Shown piece after piece: positions 1 to 7,870 of a DNA stretch of 33,905 nt. The translations under genes were made by a program, and so were the position numbers. The stretch is taken from positions 1 to 33,905 of the forward strand of contig JANYCA010000064.1 in the NCBI GenBank assembly GCA_025360525.1. Reading direction: 5' to 3'. The first letter of the stretch is position 1. The number at the start of each line of letters is the position of its first letter. The stretch is from Chitinophagaceae bacterium. GTDB taxonomy: Bacteria > Bacteroidota > Bacteroidia > Chitinophagales > Chitinophagaceae. The notes under the pieces were generated by a model. It searched no databases, was not told the origin of the DNA, and worked only from the letters and a program-made list of their open reading frames with translations.

Positions 1-1841
1 CCAAGGCGATGCATGCCGGTATCCAGCTTAATGTGTACAGGATAATATTCAATTCCTGCAGTTGTAAGGTATTGATGAAATGATTGAAGAATTGTAAAGG
101 AATACAACTCCGGCTCCAGGTTGTATTGCACAATTACATCAAAAGTAACCTCCTCGGGGCTCATTACCATAATGGGTAAAGAGATACCTGCTTTTCTTAA
201 TTCCACGCCTTCATCTGCAAAAGCAACAGCCAGGTAATCTACCTTATGAAACTGCAGCAGGTTTGCAATTTCAAAACTGCCGCTGCCATAGCTAAAAGCT
301 TTTACCATGGCCATTAGCTTTACCGATGGATTTAGTAATTGCTGGTATTTTTTAAGGTTGTGTGTAATGGAAGACAGGTTAATTTCCAACACTGTCTGGT
401 GAGCCTTTTCTTCCAGCAAATGACTTATTTGTTCAAACTCAAAAACCCTTGCACCTTTCAATAAAATACTTTCATTTAAAAAATGGAGTGTATGAAACTG
501 TTGTTTTAACTCTGCAACGGTATTAAAAAATATCGTTTGTGGTATATCTTTAAAAACAGCTTGTTGTTTTGAAATTTCCGGACCGATACCGATAAGGCGG
601 GTAACTTTTTTTTGCTGCAACAAGGCAGCAATAATGCTGTACAATTCGTGGTTGTTTTTGCCCGATTGTAAAATATCACTCAGTACCAATGTGCGGTTAG
701 GATGCTGTTGTTGCTGTGCTAAAAAGTCCAAAGCAATATTGAGCGAGTTAATATCGGCACTGTAACTATCATTAATAACCGAGCAATTGTTAATGCCCTT
801 TTTTAATTCAAGCCGCATTTCTACCGTACGCAATTGTTTCATTCTGTCCTCGATACGTTCTTCATTTACGCTTAAATACAAAAGCACACACCAGCAATTG
901 ATGGCATTTTCTATAGAAGCATCATCTGTAAAAGGAATGTTGATGGTTTGTGGTTGCTGATGAGGAGTTGACAGTTGATCTTCGGTAGTTTTATTATTAT
1001 AGTTGGCAGTAATGACAGTACTGCCTGCGTTTTTTTCAATGGAAATAATTTGCAGGTTAGTAGTTTCTTTTGTACCCCAGGTAAACAATTCCAGCGGAGT
1101 TTTATCTTTTATTTTAAAGGCAAAATTGATAATCGTTTCATTCAGCTCCAGGTTATCGGCTCCATAAATTAATACGTTGCTGTGTACAAAAAGTTGAAGC
1201 TTTTCATTTATTTTTTGCCGGATATTTAAAAAACCTTCGCTGTGTGCATCTCCAATGTTGGTAAAAATACCAATGGAAGGAGCAATCATCTTTTCCAGTT
1301 TTTGCATTTCATCGGGTTGCGAAATGCCGGCTTCAAAAATACCCAGCGTATGCTGTTTGTTTATTTGCCAAACACTCAACGGAACTCCAATTTGGGAGTT
1401 ATAACTTTTAGGACTGCGGACAATATTGTAATCGCTTTGCAGTAACTGGTACAGCCATTCTTTTACAATAGTTTTTCCATTGCTGCCGGTAATACCAACT
1501 ACGGGAAGCGAAAACTGGTTTCTATGCCAGGCGGATAATAAATGCAGTGATTGCATTACATCCTTTACCAGTAAAATATTTGCATCCGGATATTTTATTG
1601 CGGAGGCATCCGGCGTTTGCTGTACAACAAAGTTTCTTACGCCTTTTGCATATAAATCCTCAATAAACAACATGCCATTTCTTCGGGAACTACTTAATGC
1701 AAAAAATAAAGAGGTTGCAGGAAAAATTAATTTGCGGCTGTCTATTAAAATGTGCTCAATGTTTGCGTCATCCTGTTGTTGAACCCAGGTGGCTTTAATG
1801 TGGTTTGCTATCTGAAAAATGGAATGCATTTGTTGGTTCAT
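1..1841 (-). CDS. murF-alr: Bifunctional MurF / alanine racemase fusion (3' part missing)
   Basis: This gene starts at the ATG at 1841 and runs off the left edge, so 613 codons are visible and the C-terminus of the racemase is missing. The N-terminal part is a Mur ligase: the ATP loop GITGSNGKT lies at about residues 116-124. MurF adds D-Ala-D-Ala to the UDP-MurNAc-tripeptide. From about residue 480 the sequence becomes an alanine racemase beginning TVLEINLSSITHNLKKY. It carries VKAFSYGSG, where K514 is the expected PLP-binding lysine (family consensus VKANAYGHG), and continues to IKLDTGMHRLG. The fusion is a known Bacteroidota arrangement that joins supply of D-Ala with its use in peptidoglycan synthesis. 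The gene lies 21 bp downstream of the TerC gene on the same strand and may be co-transcribed with it. The fusion assignment is firm. Confidence 0.93.
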   Translation of the reverse strand, partial: MNQQMHSIFQIANHIKATWVQQQDDANIEHILIDSRKLIFPATSLFFALSSSRRNGMLFIEDLYAKGVRNFVVQQTPDASAIKYPDANILLVKDVMQSLHLLSAWHRNQFSLPVVGITGSNGKTIVKEWLYQLLQSDYNIVRSPKSYNSQIGVPLSVWQINKQHTLGIFEAGISQPDEMQKLEKMIAPSIGIFTNIGDAHSEGFLNIRQKINEKLQLFVHSNVLIYGADNLELNETIINFAFKIKDKTPLELFTWGTKETTNLQIISIEKNAGSTVITANYNNKTTEDQLSTPHQQPQTINIPFTDDASIENAINCWCVLLYLSVNEERIEDRMKQLRTVEMRLELKKGINNCSVINDSYSADINSLNIALDFLAQQQQHPNRTLVLSDILQSGKNNHELYSIIAALLQQKKVTRLIGIGPEISKQQAVFKDIPQTIFFNTVAELKQQFHTLHFLNESILLKGARVFEFEQISHLLEEKAHQTVLEINLSSITHNLKKYQQLLNPSVKLMAMVKAFSYGSGSFEIANLLQFHKVDYLAVAFADEGVELRKAGISLPIMVMSPEEVTFDVIVQYNLEPELYSFTILQSFHQYLTTAGIEYYPVHIKLDTGMHRL

Positions 1842-1862
1842 TTTTTTTATTGCTGGTTAAAT

Positions 1863-2819
1863 TTATTCGGATACATCTTCCGGTACTCCTTTCTTTTTGA
1901 CAAAAATGGAGTAAAAAATAGAACCACTTATGCAGGATAATATTACACCCAATGAAATAAATACCTGTACATTTTTATCTACCCATAAATTGATCCAATG
2001 TTCTGTAAGCATTTTGATGCCGATAAAAATCAGCACAATGGCAATGCCTTGCTGCAGATAATCAAATTTAGAAACGGCTCCCCTCAGTAAAAAGAATAAG
2101 CTTCGTAACCCAAGCACAGCAAATATATTGGAGGTAAAAATTACCAGCTTATCTCTTGAAATGCCCATCACTGCCGGGATGGAGTCGAGTGCAAATACCA
2201 GGTCGATTGCAGCCAGCAATACCACTACAACAAACAGGCTGGTATACACAGGTTTACCATTTTCGCTTATTATATATTTACCCTCACCATCGTGCGGTAC
2301 CAGGGGTAAAAACCTTTTCAAAAACCGGTATATTTTTGATTCCTGCGGCTTAAACTCCTCCTCTTCGGTAGATACAAACATTTTGTATCCTGTGTACAAA
2401 AGAAAAATTCCAAATAAATATAATATCCAGCTAAACCGATCAACCAATGCAACCCCCACTGTAATAAATATAACCCGGAAAACGATTGCCATTAATATGC
2501 CAATGAGCAATACCCGGCCATAATATTTTTCTTTTACACGAAAGGCCGAAAAAATTATAATAAATACAAAAATATTATCGATACTTAAACTCCATTCCAT
2601 CAGGTAGGCACTCAGGTATTGTAAAGCCAGCACCTGGCCTTTTTGAAACCATACAAAAATGAAAAAGCCAATAGCAAGCAATACCCAAAAAAAAGTTTGT
2701 ATCAGTGCCGCCTTAATACTGACAACTTTATTTTTTTTGCTAAGTAAACCAAGATCAAAAATGAGCGCAAAAGTAATTACGATGCCAAAAACGAGATAGG
2801 TTATTTGATTAGTATCCAT
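1863..2819 (-). CDS. TerC-family integral membrane protein
   Basis: The product is a polytopic membrane protein of 318 aa with about eight or nine hydrophobic segments. It carries the two TerC signature regions: MEWSLSIDNIFVF, with a membrane-embedded aspartate, and VFALDSIPAVMGI. TerC/Alx proteins are linked to tellurite resistance, pH response and metal (Mn) export, but the substrate here cannot be told from sequence. I chose the ATG at 2819, giving MDTNQITYLVFGIV, because it starts just before the first membrane helix. A longer reading from 2900 adds 27 polar residues that do not look like TerC. The gene sits between gldG and murF-alr on the same strand. The family call is firm and the function is inferred. 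Confidence 0.88.
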   Translation of the reverse strand: MDTNQITYLVFGIVITFALIFDLGLLSKKNKVVSIKAALIQTFFWVLLAIGFFIFVWFQKGQVLALQYLSAYLMEWSLSIDNIFVFIIIFSAFRVKEKYYGRVLLIGILMAIVFRVIFITVGVALVDRFSWILYLFGIFLLYTGYKMFVSTEEEEFKPQESKIYRFLKRFLPLVPHDGEGKYIISENGKPVYTSLFVVVVLLAAIDLVFALDSIPAVMGISRDKLVIFTSNIFAVLGLRSLFFLLRGAVSKFDYLQQGIAIVLIFIGIKMLTEHWINLWVDKNVQVFISLGVILSCISGSIFYSIFVKKKGVPEDVSE

Positions 2820-2937
2820 TATGTTAATTTGAAATTTTGGGAATGAAGCTGTACATAATTTGCTTCTATTGATATAATTGATAACCCTAAAATGATACAA
2901 TTACCAAACCAGTTTCGCCGGTAATTTTCTAGCCCGG

Positions 2938-4689
2938 CTATTTTGTAATTGATATTTTGGTGTATTTTCTTTTTCGCCACCATTGATAAATAAATCCAAA
3001 GAGGCAAACCAGTATTATGGGAACTACAATATTTATTAGCTGCCACAAAGTTCGTTGATCTGTAACTTTTTTTGCATCCAGCAGGCGTAAAGTATAATCT
3101 TTGGCTTTTGCATCCAGTATGTTTTTTGGATTGGCTAAATACTCTGTACAATTCAAAAAGAAATCTTTATTGGCATACTGTATTTTGGTGTACTTGTTTA
3201 CGCCCATGGGCAACGGGCCAATGGTTTCTGATACCTGGTTAATTACAATATCGGCATCACTTACAACAATTATTTTGCCCGGAGCAATACAGCTTTTTAA
3301 AAATGGCTGGTTGTAAGCTTTTAAAGTATCTGCCTGTGCGTGGCTAATCCTGTTTGCGTAAAGTGAGGTAAAATTTCCTTCAAGCAAAACTGCAACAGGA
3401 ATATTTTTTTTATTAAACCTGTTTATGTTTTCTTCTGTTTGCAGGCTGTTAAGTTGTACCCTTGCAGGAGTAGGCAAGGTATAAGCATGGTCCGATGAAG
3501 ACAACAGGATGGTTTTTGTAATTCCATCTGTTTGTATCGTATCTATCGAGTTTGCAAATTGTCCCATCACATCAGCCTGGTTTTTTACAATGGCATTGTC
3601 ACTGCCGGGTTGCAGCAACGGTGCATAAGGCCAGGGCAATAATTGTTTTTGGCTTTGGCCACCCATACTGCCTACCTCAACTGCAATTTTATCGCTGTGT
3701 TTATCAGCAATCAAATCCGGGTTTATCCTCACTCCATACCTAAACAATAAGTCGTTCAGGTTAAGGTCTCTTGAATAAGCAATTAAATCGCCTTGTTGTA
3801 AACTGTCCCTTTCGGCATACAGAACATCAATAAAAAAAAGTAACCTGCCGCCATTCATTACATATTGATCCAACTTAAACTTATCCTCGTCTGTAAATTT
3901 TTCTGTAGGTTTTACAATTACAACGGCTGCATATTCCGGTGATATAAACGGTTGTGATCTTACGTTAACAGTATCAACTATAAAGTTTTTACCCAGTGTT
4001 TCAAATACACTGTTTACTGGCGGAAATCCAAATTGTGGTTCACCGTTACCATAGGCGTAGGCCACCACCGGTACTTCTTTTTGAGTAAGTTTTTGTATGG
4101 CGTTGGCAAATTTATATTCCAATAATGCTTCGGCGCTGTTTAATGCCTGTTTATCTAGGAGGTCATCTGAATTAAAAATGTTTTTTTGCACCTGCCCCTG
4201 CAATAAATCGATGGCAATGGTTTTGCCTTCATATTGCAGTACTGCACCTGGAAATATCTGGCGTTGATTTTTGCCTTCTCCTTCCTTTACCTGCACCTGT
4301 TGGTTGGTAGGCCGCAAACCCAAGGCAACCAGCGAATCAAAAACGTTGGCTTTTAATGAATCATTCAAATCTTCACCAGGTAATTCAAATTTGTATTGAA
4401 TATTATTACCACCGTAGTTTTTAAAATTTTCCAGTAATTCTTTGGTACTGTTAGATAATTTTTTAAATTCTGATTTGATATCTCCTGTCAATAAAACAGT
4501 TATCTCTACCGGGGCATCCAGTTTTTTTAAAATATTTTTGGTAGAGGAAGAGAGGGTAAATCTTTTTTCGTTGGTAAAATCTATCCTGGCATGAAAGCTG
4601 GCTGCCAGCCAGTTGATTGCCAACAGCAATACCAATACCAATGGCAGGCCTGCCTTACTATTAAATATTTTAGCGAAAAATAATTTCAT
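2938..4689 (-). CDS. gldG: Gliding-type ABC transporter auxiliary protein GldG
   Basis: The 583-aa protein has one N-terminal membrane anchor (about residues 13-32, LPLVLVLLLAINWLAASF). A long extracytoplasmic region of the GldG/ABC-2 auxiliary type follows, starting RIDFTNEKRFTLSSSTKNIL. A C-terminal membrane helix (about 553-572) is followed by a basic tail. In Flavobacterium, GldF and GldG with the ATPase GldA form an ABC transporter linked to gliding motility. Many non-gliding Bacteroidota also carry these genes, so motility cannot be concluded. It lies 11 bp downstream of gldF on the same strand, so the two are surely one operon. No gldA is in the window. The protein is full length for the family. 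Confidence 0.9.
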   Translation of the reverse strand: MKLFFAKIFNSKAGLPLVLVLLLAINWLAASFHARIDFTNEKRFTLSSSTKNILKKLDAPVEITVLLTGDIKSEFKKLSNSTKELLENFKNYGGNNIQYKFELPGEDLNDSLKANVFDSLVALGLRPTNQQVQVKEGEGKNQRQIFPGAVLQYEGKTIAIDLLQGQVQKNIFNSDDLLDKQALNSAEALLEYKFANAIQKLTQKEVPVVAYAYGNGEPQFGFPPVNSVFETLGKNFIVDTVNVRSQPFISPEYAAVVIVKPTEKFTDEDKFKLDQYVMNGGRLLFFIDVLYAERDSLQQGDLIAYSRDLNLNDLLFRYGVRINPDLIADKHSDKIAVEVGSMGGQSQKQLLPWPYAPLLQPGSDNAIVKNQADVMGQFANSIDTIQTDGITKTILLSSSDHAYTLPTPARVQLNSLQTEENINRFNKKNIPVAVLLEGNFTSLYANRISHAQADTLKAYNQPFLKSCIAPGKIIVVSDADIVINQVSETIGPLPMGVNKYTKIQYANKDFFLNCTEYLANPKNILDAKAKDYTLRLLDAKKVTDQRTLWQLINIVVPIILVCLFGFIYQWWRKRKYTKISITK

Positions 4690-4700
4690 GAAAAAGTTGC

Positions 4701-5423
4701 TTAACGCTTTTGAAGATTTTTAATAGTGATGAGAAGAAACAGCATAATGAGGCTTATAAAATACACAACGTCCCTCGTATCCAACAAGCCCCTGCTGGTA
4801 CTGCGGTAATGAAAATCGATACCCAGCATTTCTATAAAGTAATCTGCCTTTCCCTGAAAAGCCGGCAACTTACTAATAGCATTAAATCCAAAATATAAAA
4901 CCAGGCAAATAAAAGCACTCATTAAAAAAGCCACCACTGCATTGGAAGTGAAACTGCTGCTGCAAAGCCCAATGGCAGCAAATACTGCAGCCAGTAAAAA
5001 CAATCCGATATAACTTCCGGCAATGCCGCCGCTGTCAATGCCACCTCCGGAACTCAGGCTTTTTATGGTGATGATGTACACACAGGTTGGTACAATTACA
5101 AAAGCCAATACCAGCAAAATAGATACATATTTGCCCCATACTATTTGCCAGCGGCTAACAGGTAGGGTTTGTAATATTTCGAAAGTGCCGCTCTTAAATT
5201 CATCTGCCAACGAGCGCATGGTGATGGCAGGTACCAGGAAAATCAGCACCCAGGGCGATAGCTCAAAAAAACGTTCAAGCGTTGCATATCCAAAATCAAA
5301 TAGGTTACTGTCTTTTAGCACAAACAGAAACAATCCATTCACAAATAAAAACAGGATTATGGTAATATAGCCAGTAAGGCTGCTGAAAAACTGGTTAAAT
5401 TCTTTTTTACAAATACTCCACAT
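4701..5423 (-). CDS. gldF: Gliding-type ABC transporter permease GldF
   Basis: The product is a 240-aa ABC-2 type permease with six predicted membrane segments, beginning MWSICKKEFNQFFSSLTGYI. The conserved stretch SLADEFKSGTFEILQTLPVS lies between the second and third helices and is typical of GldF and related ABC-2 permeases. It would form the membrane channel of the GldA-GldF-GldG transporter. It is the first gene of the minus-strand block; gldG starts 11 bp after its stop. The 500-bp gap upstream must hold its promoter, but I found no clear TAnnTTTG element there on the minus strand. Confidence 0.9.
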   Translation of the reverse strand: MWSICKKEFNQFFSSLTGYITIILFLFVNGLFLFVLKDSNLFDFGYATLERFFELSPWVLIFLVPAITMRSLADEFKSGTFEILQTLPVSRWQIVWGKYVSILLVLAFVIVPTCVYIITIKSLSSGGGIDSGGIAGSYIGLFLLAAVFAAIGLCSSSFTSNAVVAFLMSAFICLVLYFGFNAISKLPAFQGKADYFIEMLGIDFHYRSTSRGLLDTRDVVYFISLIMLFLLITIKNLQKR

Positions 5424-5768
5424 GAAATAAAAATTGCTGCAATTTACTATTTAGGTGACTATAAAAATTGGTTTACGCTTTTCGTATTTGAATGATGAAT
5501 TAAAAATCATTCAATAGTAGCAACTTAAAACGCTCTACTCATTTACTAAAAGCTATAAATGCTTGTTTTAGTTTATCTAATCTGGTTTTTTAAAATGAGT
5601 TATTAGTCTGTCAACAATGTTTTTTTAATTTTAAGCTGTGATGGCTATCAATTTTTTAATTAAAATTTGTTTTGTTAAAAATAATTTTATTCTATGCAGC
5701 ATATTTAAACATGTGCCTGTCATAGTAGCGTATGTAGTTTATCATATCCTGCCATAATAAAATAAAGG

Positions 5769-5882
5769 GTTGGTTTCAAAATTATTCATTTATTTACGCT
5801 TGCTATATACAAACCAACGCTAAGTACCAAAGCTGTTTACCAAAACCAACTGTTAAGTCCCCCGAGCTCCGGGGGATTTTTT
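5769..5882 (+). promoter_or_regulatory. Possible attenuator-like leader with two alternative pairings
   Basis: GTTGGTTT at 5769-5776 is perfectly complementary to AAACCAAC at two places: 5811-5818 and 5843-5850. The second copy lies just 8 bp before a GC-rich hairpin followed by T residues (5859-5882). Mutually exclusive pairings close to a terminator are the layout of an attenuator or riboswitch-like leader. The downstream gene starts at 5924. This is inference from complementarity only; an alternative is the 3' end of a small RNA. Confidence 0.3.
5859..5882 (+). terminator. Rho-independent-type terminator hairpin without an obvious upstream gene
   Basis: CCCCC (5859-5863) pairs with GGGGG (5871-5875) around a 7-nt loop, followed by ATTTTTT. 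The flanking T5858/A5876 can extend the stem. It lies 41 bp before the start of the proline-rich gene and no plus-strand gene precedes it. Confidence 0.6.
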
Positions 5883-5923
5883 ATGGAATTATTTTGATGC
5901 TGCATCTTCTTCAAAACTATTGT

Positions 5924-6202
5924 ATGAAAAAAATAATTTTATTTACTACCGTTGTGCTGTTGACGAGCCAGTTAATGGCGCAAACAACCCAAAAAATGGC
6001 CCCGCCATCGCCACCGCGGCCACCAAAAGCATTAAAAGCGCCACCCCCGCCACCGCCACCTCCTTCAACCAAGGCAGTGGAATTTACGCCGCCGGTAATA
6101 GCAAAGGATGCTCCGCTGCCGGCACCACCACCACCACCAAAGGCCCCAAAAAAGAGCAAGTCGATGAAGGGTAGCTCAGCATCTGCAATTGATACATTAT
6201 AA
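5924..6202 (+). CDS. Small secreted proline-rich protein
   Basis: The ATG at 5924 begins a clear signal peptide, MKKIILFTTVVLLTSQLMAQ, with likely cleavage after MAQ near residue 20. The 92-aa precursor is then dominated by proline runs (blocks of up to eight prolines) mixed with Ala and Lys, and ends with a Lys/Ser-rich tail SKSMKGSSASAIDTL. No enzymatic domain is visible. A reading from 5894 adds ten residues before the signal peptide and is unlikely. Such low-complexity proteins may span the periplasm or associate with the cell wall, but no function can be assigned. The gene has its own terminator at 6226-6257, and a terminator-like hairpin lies just upstream. Repeated CCR codons give it a local base composition unlike its neighbours. 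Confidence 0.7.
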   Translation: MKKIILFTTVVLLTSQLMAQTTQKMAPPSPPRPPKALKAPPPPPPPPSTKAVEFTPPVIAKDAPLPAPPPPPKAPKKSKSMKGSSASAIDTL

Positions 6203-6225
6203 AATGTAAATCATTAATATACAAA

Positions 6226-6257
6226 GCCCGTTTGTGAAAAAGCGGGCATTTTTTTTT
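6226..6257 (+). terminator. Terminator of the proline-rich gene
   Basis: GCCCG (6226-6230) pairs with CGGGC (6243-6247), followed by A and a run of nine T. It lies 24 bp after the stop codon at 6202. Confidence 0.8.
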
Positions 6258-6277
6258 CGTGAGGTGAAGCGGCAGTT

Positions 6278-6418
6278 ATGGATACCTCAAATGCTGCCCC
6301 GATGGCGTTTTCTTACAATGGCGGCGATTGTTGGGGTTGCCGCAAACATTGTTCATTCAATAGGGATGGCCTCCTGTGCTTAGTATTGATTGCGACAACA
6401 GCATGTTGGTTTTGTTGA
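6278..6418 (+). CDS. Possible 46-aa cysteine-rich small protein
   Basis: An ATG at 6278 opens a 46-codon frame ending in TGA at 6416-6418. The product has six cysteines, including a CWGCRKHC cluster, and a hydrophobic C-terminal part (LLCLVLIATTACWFC). It sits between the terminator at 6226-6257 and the convergent EamA gene. The stretch is richer in G+C than the surrounding intergenic DNA. I know no matching family. It could equally be non-coding or a gene remnant. Confidence 0.2.
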   Translation: MDTSNAAPMAFSYNGGDCWGCRKHCSFNRDGLLCLVLIATTACWFC

Positions 6419-6446
6419 AATATTAATCCAATAATAATTTTTTAAC

Positions 6447-7328
6447 TCATACACTGACTTTTCTATTCGCAAGGTAAACGCCCCACAATATAATCAGCAG
6501 GCAGGCCACCTGTGGCCATGCAAATGTTTCTTTAAAATAAATACCCCAAGCTACAGCTATAAATGGTATCCCGTAAGTAACCATACTGGCAAAAAGACCT
6601 CCTGCTCTTTTAACCAGTGCATAAAACAAAAAAGTTGCTATGGCGGTGCCACCTATTCCTAAAACAACAGATGCGCTTGTAGCAACCAGTATTTCGTGTT
6701 GCTGAAACGGAAGAGAAAAAAAACCGGTGGCAATTAATATAATTAATGCAGGTATTGCATTTAATGTAAGTGCCACAGCAGTTATTTGTAAAGATGGAAT
6801 ATCAGCTAAATATTTGGTAACCATATTTAAATTGACGGCATACATTATGGTGGCCATTACAACAAAGGATACATACAACAGGTGGTTGCTTTCCTGCAGA
6901 TTTCCCTTACTTAACACCAGTAATACACTACCAGCAAAAGCAATAGCAGTACCCAAAATTTTATTTTTTCCGGTGGCGGCTTTAAAAAAAACTGCACCAA
7001 TTACTATTACAAAAACGGGTGTAAGTGCATTTAGCATACCAGCTAAAGAACTATCTATACCGTTTTCTGCTAAACAAAATAAAAACGCTGGCAACAGGCT
7101 TCCCAGCATGCCAGATAAAAAAACCAGTTTTATTTTTTCAGGAGGAATTTTTTTAAATGCACCAATAGCAATGGGAAATAATACAATACCAGACGATACA
7201 ATTCTGATGGCAGCAACCTGGTAAGGACTCAGGTGATTGTTCAACCCTATTTTAATTAGAATAAAACTGCTGCCCCAAATTACAGAGAGCGCAACAAACA
7301 ATAACCAATCCACAAATTTTTTTTCCAA
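6447..7328 (-). CDS. EamA/DMT-family transporter
   Basis: The 293-aa protein has about ten hydrophobic helices in two EamA repeats. The first repeat starts WLLFVALSVIWGSSFILIKIG; the second begins around residue 150. Drug/metabolite transporter proteins of this type export amino acids, metabolites or drugs through the inner membrane; the substrate is unknown here. The start is a TTG at 7328: no in-frame ATG precedes the first helix, and the TTG gives a family-like N-terminus (MEKKFVDWLLF). The gene is convergent with the small genes to its left and divergent from mscL, with a 100-bp gap between the two starts. Confidence 0.85.
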   Translation of the reverse strand: MEKKFVDWLLFVALSVIWGSSFILIKIGLNNHLSPYQVAAIRIVSSGIVLFPIAIGAFKKIPPEKIKLVFLSGMLGSLLPAFLFCLAENGIDSSLAGMLNALTPVFVIVIGAVFFKAATGKNKILGTAIAFAGSVLLVLSKGNLQESNHLLYVSFVVMATIMYAVNLNMVTKYLADIPSLQITAVALTLNAIPALIILIATGFFSLPFQQHEILVATSASVVLGIGGTAIATFLFYALVKRAGGLFASMVTYGIPFIAVAWGIYFKETFAWPQVACLLIILWGVYLANRKVSV

Positions 7329-7428
7329 GCCGCAAAGTTGTTGATATTGCCTGGTTTTTAATGTTGTTTTGATTTTTTTATTTATGTTTATGGGAATTTT
7401 TATTTACACATAACCTAAAATATTTTTT

Positions 7429-7800
7429 ATGGGATTAGTTAAAGAATTTAAGGAGTTTGCAATAAAAGGCAACATCGTTGATTTAGCGGTTGCTGTTGTA
7501 ATTGGGGGAGCTTTTGGCGCAATAATTTCATCGATGGTAGATGATGTTATTACTCCCCTCATACTTACTCCGGCATTAAAAGCCGCACACGTAGAGGATA
7601 TTGACAAACTGGTATGGGGTGCTGTAAAAGTCGGCAAATTTTTATCGGCTGTTATCAAGTTTTTTATGATTGCAGTGTCTCTTTTCGCTATAATTAAAGT
7701 GATAAACAGTACCAAAAGGAAGGAAGTTGAAGCACCTCCTGCAGAGCCATCCTCTACAGATAAATTATTAATTGAAATAAGGGATGCTTTAAAAAAATAA
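7429..7800 (+). CDS. mscL: Large-conductance mechanosensitive channel MscL
   Basis: The product is a 123-aa inner-membrane channel that opens under hypo-osmotic stress. The N-terminal amphipathic helix and first membrane helix are typical (MGLVKEFKEFAIKGNIVDLA, then VAVVIGGAFGAIISSMVDDVI). A periplasmic loop is followed by the second helix (about residues 76-95) and a charged C-terminal helix bundle (KLLIEIRDALKK). The periplasmic loop looks short compared with the E. coli protein, which has about 136 residues, but no conserved helix is lost. It lies 70 bp upstream of the DUF3078 gene on the same strand. Confidence 0.95.
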   Translation: MGLVKEFKEFAIKGNIVDLAVAVVIGGAFGAIISSMVDDVITPLILTPALKAAHVEDIDKLVWGAVKVGKFLSAVIKFFMIAVSLFAIIKVINSTKRKEVEAPPAEPSSTDKLLIEIRDALKK

Positions 7801-7870
7801 AAAATACATACTACTTTCGCCATGGCTATTAAAATGATAGACCTTTTTTTAATCACATTATCAAACTAAC

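Larger units (their letters stand above)
5424..5923. other. 500-bp AT-rich intergenic region between divergent gldF and the proline-rich gene
   Basis: No convincing coding region was seen. It contains a perfect 9-bp inverted repeat at 5488-5496/5506-5514 (TTGAATGAT, 9-nt loop). A short stretch at 5573-5590 (TTTATCTAATCTGGTTTT) resembles the right end of the 258-bp repeat found at 18841-19098. At the right is a possible leader (5769-5882) ending in a terminator-like hairpin. It may hold an unannotated small RNA or a regulatory leader. Confidence 0.5.

Noticed and set aside
2819..3151. 110-aa minus-strand ORF between gldG and terC
   Set aside because: It overlaps the 3' end of gldG in another frame and has no recognisable features.
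5917..6159. Glycine-rich ORF on the minus strand opposite the proline-rich gene
   Set aside because: It is the reverse complement of the CCN proline codons and lacks any independent support.
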